From positions 637,608 to 701,607 of the forward strand of contig NZ_CP101620.1 of the NCBI RefSeq assembly GCF_024399475.1: a DNA stretch of 64,000 nt, in the 5' to 3' direction. The stretch's first letter is position 1. Each line of letters begins with the position of its first letter. The notes under the pieces were generated by a model. That model saw only the letters and a program-made list of their open reading frames with translations, had not been told where the DNA came from and did not search any database. This document shows positions 58,431 to 64,000 of this stretch, piece after piece. A program made the position numbers and the translations under genes. The stretch is from Allocoprobacillus halotolerans (GTDB lineage Bacteria; Bacillota_I; Bacilli_A; Erysipelotrichales; Coprobacillaceae).

Positions 58431-58466
58431 GATAAACACAATATAGAAAACCATATTGTGTTTATC
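58431..58466 (-). promoter_or_regulatory. Perfect hairpin between oppA and oppB, second operon
   Basis: GATAAACACAATAT pairs with its full complement (14 bp, 58431-58444 with 58453-58466) around an 8-base loop, and no T run follows. It lies 24 bases after the oppA stop. Like the hairpin at the same place in the first operon, it probably protects or partly terminates the oppA mRNA. Confidence 0.7.
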
Positions 58467-58489
58467 AGCTTTCATCACTTTAATTGTTT

Positions 58490-60124
58490 TTATTCTGCCT
58501 TTTCTACATAATGGAATGTATAAGGTACACCTACTGGTCTATGAACTAAACCTGTAACTTTTTTGTTTTCTAATGCTGAAGTTCCTTTTTCAAAGACTGG
58601 AATATCAGGCAAGTCAGCCATAATAACTTTTTCAGCATTAATCATATATTGCCAACGTGCATCAACATCAGCTTCAGTTGAAACTTTATCCATAATTTCT
58701 TCATATTCTTCACTGTAATATTTACCATAGTTATTAGAGTTTCCATCTAATAATAAGTTCAAATAAGTTGTTGGATCACCATAGTCAGGACCCCAACGAG
58801 TACAAGCTATATCGAAATCTCCATTGGCCATTTTATTGTAAATTCTGTCTTGTTTTGTTGTTGCAACCATTTCAATATTAAGACCATTTAATTTTGTTAA
58901 AGCATTTTGTAAATATTCAGCCATTTGATCCATTGGAGATTCATCTGTACCATAAGTCAATCTAACAGTAATTGAAGTTTTATTCAATTCTTTTAAACCT
59001 TCAGCAAATAATTGCTGTGCTTTATCTAAATTGTAGTTTGTCACTTCATAATCTCCAGCATCATCACGGAAATCACTCAATGTAGAGCTTAATGATAATT
59101 CTCTAGGAATAAATCCTTTTGCTGCTTTAGAACCATCTTTTAAGACATTATTAACTAAATCGTCTCTATCGATTGCATATGAAATAGCTTGTTTAATTTT
59201 ATTGTTAGCTAAATCTGTATTCTTTTCATTAATTTCAAGATAGAATAAGTAACCTTCATTGAATGAAACAAATGAATTATCATCTTTGTATTGATCAATT
59301 AATTGAGAATTAATTGGTGCAAAATCAGTTTCTCCATTTTTAAATGAAGTAGCAGCAGTTTGTGGATCTTGAACTAAGTTCATAACTAAGTTTTGAGTCT
59401 TAACTGCATCTGCATTCCAATATTTATCATTTTTTTCGAAAGTTGCTGTTTTACCAGGTTGCCAATCTGTCATAACAAATGCACCATTTGATAATACATT
59501 TGTTGCACTCTTAGCGTATTGGTCACCTTTTTCTTCACAGAATTCCTTATTAATTGGATAATAACATGGGAATGTCATTAATTCTTCAAAATAAGAAATT
59601 GGTTTTGTAATTTTGACTTCAAGTGTCTTATCATCTACAGCTTTCACACCCATTTTTTCAAAATCAGCATCTGTTAATGTTTCTTTATTTGCCATTTTTG
59701 CAAGAATTTCATCAACACCTACAATTGCAGCACCATCGCTACCTAACATATAAGCATAGTTTCCATTATTTTTTAAGATTCTTTGCCAAGCATAAACAAA
59801 ATCATCTGCTGTAACTGGTGTATCATTTGACCAGTTGGCATTTTCTCTTAAATGGAAAGTATATGTTAATTTGTCTTTACTTAAATCATAATTTTCTGCA
59901 ATTGCTCCAACAATATTTCCTTCTTTATCCAACCCCATTAAACCATCAATACAAGCATGCATTGCGTTAAATGACATACCATCATCAGCGTCAGAAGAAT
60001 CAAGGTTTTTAATATCTAGCTCACTTGAAAAGACATATGTGTCAGTTCCAACTGAGCCACCGCCACAGCCAACCAGCATAGCTGTTGCTAAGCACATCAC
60101 AATTAAAGCTTTTAACTTTTTCAT
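58490..60124 (-). CDS. oppA: Oligopeptide-binding lipoprotein OppA (second operon)
   Basis: This 544-residue SBP_bac_5 protein has a lipoprotein signal with lipobox AMLVGCGGG. Family blocks include LTYTFHLRENANWSNDTPVT, GAFVMTDWQPGKTATFEKN and FDIACTRWGPDYGDPTTYL, and it ends in GVPYTFHYVEKAE. Its AMLVGCGGG lipobox is near identical to OppA of the first operon, but the mature domains diverge. It binds peptides outside the cell. The operon promoter lies at 60170-60198. Confidence 0.95.
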   Translation of the reverse strand: MKKLKALIVMCLATAMLVGCGGGSVGTDTYVFSSELDIKNLDSSDADDGMSFNAMHACIDGLMGLDKEGNIVGAIAENYDLSKDKLTYTFHLRENANWSNDTPVTADDFVYAWQRILKNNGNYAYMLGSDGAAIVGVDEILAKMANKETLTDADFEKMGVKAVDDKTLEVKITKPISYFEELMTFPCYYPINKEFCEEKGDQYAKSATNVLSNGAFVMTDWQPGKTATFEKNDKYWNADAVKTQNLVMNLVQDPQTAATSFKNGETDFAPINSQLIDQYKDDNSFVSFNEGYLFYLEINEKNTDLANNKIKQAISYAIDRDDLVNNVLKDGSKAAKGFIPRELSLSSTLSDFRDDAGDYEVTNYNLDKAQQLFAEGLKELNKTSITVRLTYGTDESPMDQMAEYLQNALTKLNGLNIEMVATTKQDRIYNKMANGDFDIACTRWGPDYGDPTTYLNLLLDGNSNNYGKYYSEEYEEIMDKVSTEADVDARWQYMINAEKVIMADLPDIPVFEKGTSALENKKVTGLVHRPVGVPYTFHYVEKAE

Positions 60125-60148
60125 ATTTTTTCTCCCCTTTTAGACTCA

Positions 60149-60198
60149 CAGGTTTTCCTGTATGATGGTAGTATATACTCAACAATTATAAATGTCAA
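60149..60198 (-). promoter_or_regulatory. Promoter of the second opp operon
   Basis: On the minus strand TTGACA (60193-60198), a 17-base spacer and TATACT (60170-60175) form a near-consensus promoter. A small ACAGG-TTTT-CCTGT hairpin at 60149-60162 lies in the leader near the start site. Confidence 0.75.
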
Positions 60199-60298
60199 CA
60201 ACTTTTTGTCTAAATAACAAATTCATATATTTTTTTTGTCTTTAATACAAAAAGATTTCGTTTATATAGACAAGTGTATACAATTATATTATTATTCA

Positions 60299-60336
60299 AA
60301 AAAATAAAAGACCTATTCTTATCTTATAGGTCTTTT
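60299..60336 (-). terminator. Terminator of the sucrose operon
   Basis: AAAAGACCTAT and ATAGGTCTTTT form a perfect 11-bp stem with a 9-base loop, followed by a T-rich tract on the minus strand; overlaps the GH32 stop. Confidence 0.85.
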
Positions 60337-61736
60337 GTATATATGAAATTGGGCATTTGATAAACATCCATATGACATGAAGAATCAATGAAAATATTCA
60401 TATCTTGCATATCATCATATACTCTTGATGATAAAACATATTCCCCATGATTCACAAAGATTTCTAAAGATGATGTATCACTAAATATATCTATTTCTTC
60501 AATAGAATCAATTTCAATATGACGTGCATTTCTGCCATAACCACTTTTACCTATTGTGAGTGTTAGTAAATTTTGATGATAAGATAATATAACATCTTCA
60601 CGTAATGATATTGTCCATGCATCAGATAATTGTGTGAAATGACATTGACATATAACAGAATCATGATAAGTTTGATTTTTTGATAAATCTAATTGTTCTT
60701 TTAATTGTCTGGCTTGTAAAATTTCTTCTACAGGATATTGGTAAACATGTTGATTTTTTAACGTTAAAACTCTTGGTAATGTTAAGGCATGTTGCCAACC
60801 TTTTTCAACTGTAGGATTGCTATAAGGAATATCTGGTAATCCCATCCAGCCAATCAAAATACGACGATTGTTTTGATCTAAAAATGTCTGTGGAGCATAG
60901 AAATCAAAACCATAATCGAGTTCCTGAAATTCTTTTAATTGTAAGTTTTCCATTGTTCCATCAACAAGGAAATACCCATTAGCGTAAACATTTTCATAAT
61001 GATAACCATCCTGTTTTAATCCTTGAGGACAAGTCATTAAGATTTTTTGTGAATCTAATTCAAAGAAATCTGGACATTCCCACATATAACCAAAAGGATA
61101 TGGTGTTTCTAAACGTGTATAATATTGCCAATGGTTTAAATCATCAGATTGATAGATAATAACACAACCTTGACTTTGACGTGTTCTGGCTCCTAATACC
61201 ATGTAATATTTATCATTTTCCTGATAAATCTTAGGATCACGCACATGACAGCTTAAATCATCTGGATAATCTTCATTTTTTAAAAGATTCTTCTTTTCAC
61301 TAAAATGATAACCATCCTGACTAGAGAAAGCATTGACATAATGTCCTCTACCTTCATTAATATAATCATATTCTCCAGGAAATTTAATATTTCCCGTATA
61401 GAAGAATTGAATTTCATCATCATTAACCCATGCACATCCTGAATAAGCACCATCTTGATCAATAGGTTTATCAGGATATAATGTGATAGGTTGTGTCTGA
61501 TAATGAATAAAATCCTTTGTTGTATAATGTCCCCATCCTTTCAAGGCTTTTCCATCTGCTCTTTGGGGTGCATATTGATAAAAGATATGATAAACATCTT
61601 GATATTGACATAATCCATTAGGATCATTTAACCAGCCTACAGGAGGCATAAGATGATATTTTAATCGCCATGCATCCTGTTGAACTTCTTGACTTTTTTG
61701 ATTTGCTTCTTCAAATTGCTTTCTTATTTCTTCCAT
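60324..61736 (-). CDS. scrB: Sucrose-6-phosphate hydrolase (GH32)
   Basis: This 470-residue enzyme has the GH32 nucleophile block MPPVGWLNDPNGLCQYQDVY, the RDP motif in CHVRDPKIYQ and the acid/base in MWECPDFFEL, and a C-terminal beta-sandwich. No signal peptide is present, so it acts inside the cell on sucrose-6-phosphate made by the PTS encoded next to it. The ATG at 61736 overlaps the PTS stop (TAATG). It is the last gene of the sucrose operon. Confidence 0.94.
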   Translation of the reverse strand: MEEIRKQFEEANQKSQEVQQDAWRLKYHLMPPVGWLNDPNGLCQYQDVYHIFYQYAPQRADGKALKGWGHYTTKDFIHYQTQPITLYPDKPIDQDGAYSGCAWVNDDEIQFFYTGNIKFPGEYDYINEGRGHYVNAFSSQDGYHFSEKKNLLKNEDYPDDLSCHVRDPKIYQENDKYYMVLGARTRQSQGCVIIYQSDDLNHWQYYTRLETPYPFGYMWECPDFFELDSQKILMTCPQGLKQDGYHYENVYANGYFLVDGTMENLQLKEFQELDYGFDFYAPQTFLDQNNRRILIGWMGLPDIPYSNPTVEKGWQHALTLPRVLTLKNQHVYQYPVEEILQARQLKEQLDLSKNQTYHDSVICQCHFTQLSDAWTISLREDVILSYHQNLLTLTIGKSGYGRNARHIEIDSIEEIDIFSDTSSLEIFVNHGEYVLSSRVYDDMQDMNIFIDSSCHMDVYQMPNFIYTKDL

Positions 61737-63624
61737 TATTTTACCTCAATAATTTCATCTTGAACTTGAACTTTTCCTGTTTTTAAAACATTAAATTCTT
61801 TTTGATTTGTAATAACAAGTGGTGTTTCAATTGATAATCCTTCTTTTTCAATCGTATCCATATCAAATTCAATAAGAGGATCACCAATACGTACTATATC
61901 TCCAGCTTTTACCAATACCTTAAAAGGTTTCCCTTCTAATTTAACAGTATCCAACCCGATATGAAGTAATAATTCTACATTGTCATTTTTTAAACCAATC
62001 GCATGATAAGTTGGGAATACCATTGCGACTTCACCATGAATAGGTGAACATAATGTTCCATTTTTAGGAATTGTTACTAAACCATCTCCCATAGCTTTTG
62101 AAGCAAAGACTTGATCACTACATTCACTGATAGGTTTGATTTCACAATCAAATGGAGCACAGATTTTTGTTTGATCCATATTTTCAAGTGAAACTGACTC
62201 TTGAGATACTGTTTCATTTTCATCTTTTTCACAGAATTTCTTAAATAAAATCATTGTCACTACAAACGCCACAACAATAGAAATTCCCATTCCAATAAAG
62301 TAATGAAGCCAATGACTTGGGTGAATTGAAATAAATCCTGGTAAACCAGCTGCACCAAGGGCAGTTGCTAGAGTTTTTGTTGCTGCAATATATGCACTAC
62401 CACAAGCTGAACCAATCATGGCTCCATAGAAAGGATAACGTAATTTTAAAGTGACACCAAACATCGCTGGTTCAGTAATCCCAAGCATTGCTGAAACACC
62501 GGCTGCTGAACAAATAGACTTTAATTTTTTATTATGTGTTGCCAACAAAACAGCAAGTACTGCAGCCCCTTGAGCGACGTTATTCATCGCAGCTGTTGGG
62601 AAAATAAATGAACCACCTGTTGTATTCGCTGCTGCAATCAATTGTGTTTCCACCGCAATAAAACTATGATGCATACCTGTCAAACAAATTGGTGCATATA
62701 ACAATCCAAAAATAGCACCACCAACAAAGCCTAATGTATTATATACCCATGTAATACCCATCGCAAGTAAATCACCAGCACTTCTTAAAACTGGTCCAAC
62801 AACGATAAATGTTAAAAATCCAGTTACTAACACAGAAATTAACGGTGTTGTTAAGTTATCCAACCATGTTGGAGTCACTTTGTGTAATCGTTTTTCGATA
62901 TTTGCTAAAATCCAAGAAACTGCTAATACTGGTAACACTGTTCCTTGATAACCAACAGCTTGTACTGTTAATCCAAATAAATTCCATGTTGGAATTTCTA
63001 CACCTGTTCCTAATGAATAGGCATTTAATAAGTCTGGATGAACCATAATCATTCCCATTGCAGCTCCTAGATATGGATTACCACCAAACTTCTGAGTTGC
63101 TGAAAAACCAATCAAAACTGGTAAGAATGTAAATGCTGCATTGGCAAACATATTAATCATTGCTGAAATATCAGCCATTTGTGGATATAAATCAATAATT
63201 GTTTTACCTTCAACAAATAAACCATTTGCAGTTACAACATTGTTAATACCCATTAATAACCCGCCAGCAACAATGGCTGGAATAATTGGTACGAAAATAT
63301 CACTTAATAACTTAACTGCACGTTGAATGAGTGATCCTTGTTTTCCCCTAATTCTTCTACAACTTCTTCATCACTCATACCTAAAATCTTTTTGACTTCA
63401 TCACAAACAATATTCACAAGACCTGATCCTAAAATAATTTGATATTGATCACCTGCTAAAAATGTTCCTTTGACTTCATCAATTGCTTCTAATTTTTTCT
63501 CATCTACTAAATCATTATTTTTTAAATTCAAACGTAATCTTGTGGCACAGTGCATCGCATGACGTATATTATCCTGTCCCCCTACACCATCAATAATTTT
63601 GTTTGCAATACCTTGATAATCCAT
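61736..63624 (-). pseudogene. scrA: Sucrose-type PTS permease EIIBCA, one frameshift
   Basis: The N-terminal frame (63304-63624) is a glucose-family EIIB with the phosphocysteine in HAMHCATRLRLNL. The second (61736-63253) holds the EIIC membrane domain and, from about residue 370, an EIIA(Glc) domain with the active His in VELLLHIGLDTVKL. Adding one A to the A4 run near 63339 restores EKQGSLIQRAVKLLSDIFVP and a protein of about 629 residues. It would import and phosphorylate sucrose; trehalose-type EII is an alternative, but the linked GH32 gene favours sucrose. The frameshift is probably technical. Confidence 0.9.
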
Positions 63625-63639
63625 TTCTATTCCTCCTTT

Positions 63640-63711
63640 ATGGTATCGTTCCCATATACAATATACTCCTCTTTAAGAAAGATGTCAACATAAAAATGGT
63701 ATCGGTTCCAT
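63640..63711 (-). promoter_or_regulatory. Sucrose operon promoter with two LacI-type operators
   Basis: On the minus strand TTGACA (63683-63688), a 17-base spacer and TATATT (63660-63665) form a strong promoter. ATGGTATCGTTCCCAT (63640-63655) lies just after the -10 and ATGGTATCGGTTCCAT (63696-63711) just before the -35. Both are pseudo-palindromes with a central CG, as bound by LacI-family regulators. Two sites 56 bases apart could allow looping. Confidence 0.85.
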
Positions 63712-63720
63712 ATTTTTTAA

Positions 63721-63747
63721 AATAAAAGCAATCCTAACGCAGATTGC
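63721..63747 (-). terminator. Terminator after the LacI-family gene
   Basis: GCAATC and GATTGC pair around an 8-base loop, followed by TTTTATTTT on the minus strand; overlaps the regulator stop codon. Confidence 0.7.
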
Positions 63748-64000
63748 TAATACTACCACCCTCAATTAAAACATAATCAACCATATGTTGTGATTCAACA
63801 TCTTTTTCTTGAATCATATCAATCATCGCTTTTGCACCTTGACAAGCAGCTTCTTCATTTTCATAACGAATTGTTGTTAAACTTGGGGTAATTAACGAGG
63901 AAATTTCATAGCCACCAAAACCTGCCAAAGAAATATCTTCTGGCATTTTTAAGCCTCTGATTTGAATTTCTTTATAACAGGCTAAAGCTAAATTATCAGT
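63734..64000 (-). CDS. LacI-family sucrose regulator, C-terminal fragment (runs off the window)
   Basis: The frame runs in from the right edge: TDNLALACYKEIQIRGLKMP, then EDISLAGFGGYEISSLITPS and LTTIRYENEEAACQGAKAM, the effector-binding C-terminal lobe of LacI regulators. The N-terminal HTH lies outside the window. It sits just upstream of the sucrose PTS promoter with two LacI-type operators, so it is probably the sucrose repressor (ScrR-like). Confidence 0.88.
   Translation of the reverse strand, partial: TDNLALACYKEIQIRGLKMPEDISLAGFGGYEISSLITPSLTTIRYENEEAACQGAKAMIDMIQEKDVESQHMVDYVLIEGGSISNLR

Overview
The window is AT-rich DNA from a Gram-positive bacterium of the phylum Bacillota. Consensus sigma-A promoters, strong GGAGG ribosome sites and two Firmicute-type Opp operons support this. 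The gene mix (pullulanase, GlgB and GlgP glycogen genes, sucrose PTS, RNase J, rubrerythrin) suggests a gut anaerobe, perhaps from the Erysipelotrichia or Coprobacillaceae; that placement is inference. No rRNA, tRNA or CRISPR array was seen.

Positions 1-8250 hold a surface-polysaccharide locus on the minus strand and its apparent control system. In transcription order there is a tyrosine recombinase (7116-8048), a NusG/LoaP-like gene (6570-7085), a 71-residue ORF (6355-6570), a second NusG/LoaP-like gene (5861-6358), a large leader terminator (5755-5823), and then the sugar genes: two acetyltransferases, an aminotransferase, a phosphoglycosyl transferase and three glycosyltransferases. The recombinase gene lies between 21-bp inverted repeats (7098-7118 and 8191-8211), each with the arm-spacer-arm form of a tyrosine recombinase site. 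Inside the segment, a near-consensus promoter (8149-8177) points away from the polysaccharide genes into a terminator (8222-8247). Inversion would point it at the NusG-like genes. The left site also looks like an intrinsic terminator in the present orientation. This looks like a self-encoded phase switch coupled to processive antitermination, and it is the main discovery candidate.

Positions 8400-35200 are mostly housekeeping: an orphan ORF, an Rpn-like nuclease gene, mfd-pth-pulA, a Na/Pi cotransporter, a double flavodoxin-like protein, a decayed ybaK, glgB-glgP with a likely cre site, a nucleoid-associated protein, yaaA, a GNAT enzyme, chbG, a candidate structured RNA (about 28553-28729), a DJ-1 protein, an AI-2E family permease, a nitroreductase and two peptidases.

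Positions 35200-64000 hold two complete oppABCDF operons, mscS, degV, an RNase J gene coupled to a degenerate phosphoesterase, a type III toxin-antitoxin locus (45879-46562), an RpiR regulator with a protein phosphatase, hflX split by an IS4-family element (50068-51753), perR-rubrerythrin, and a sucrose operon (LacI regulator, PTS EIIBCA, GH32 hydrolase) with two matching operators around its promoter.

About seventeen genes are broken, nearly all by apparent loss of one base in a short homopolymer, including housekeeping genes such as mfd. This pattern is more like residual long-read assembly error than wholesale gene decay. I therefore report these as single genes with frameshifts. ybaK and chbG carry in-frame stop codons that homopolymer error does not explain.
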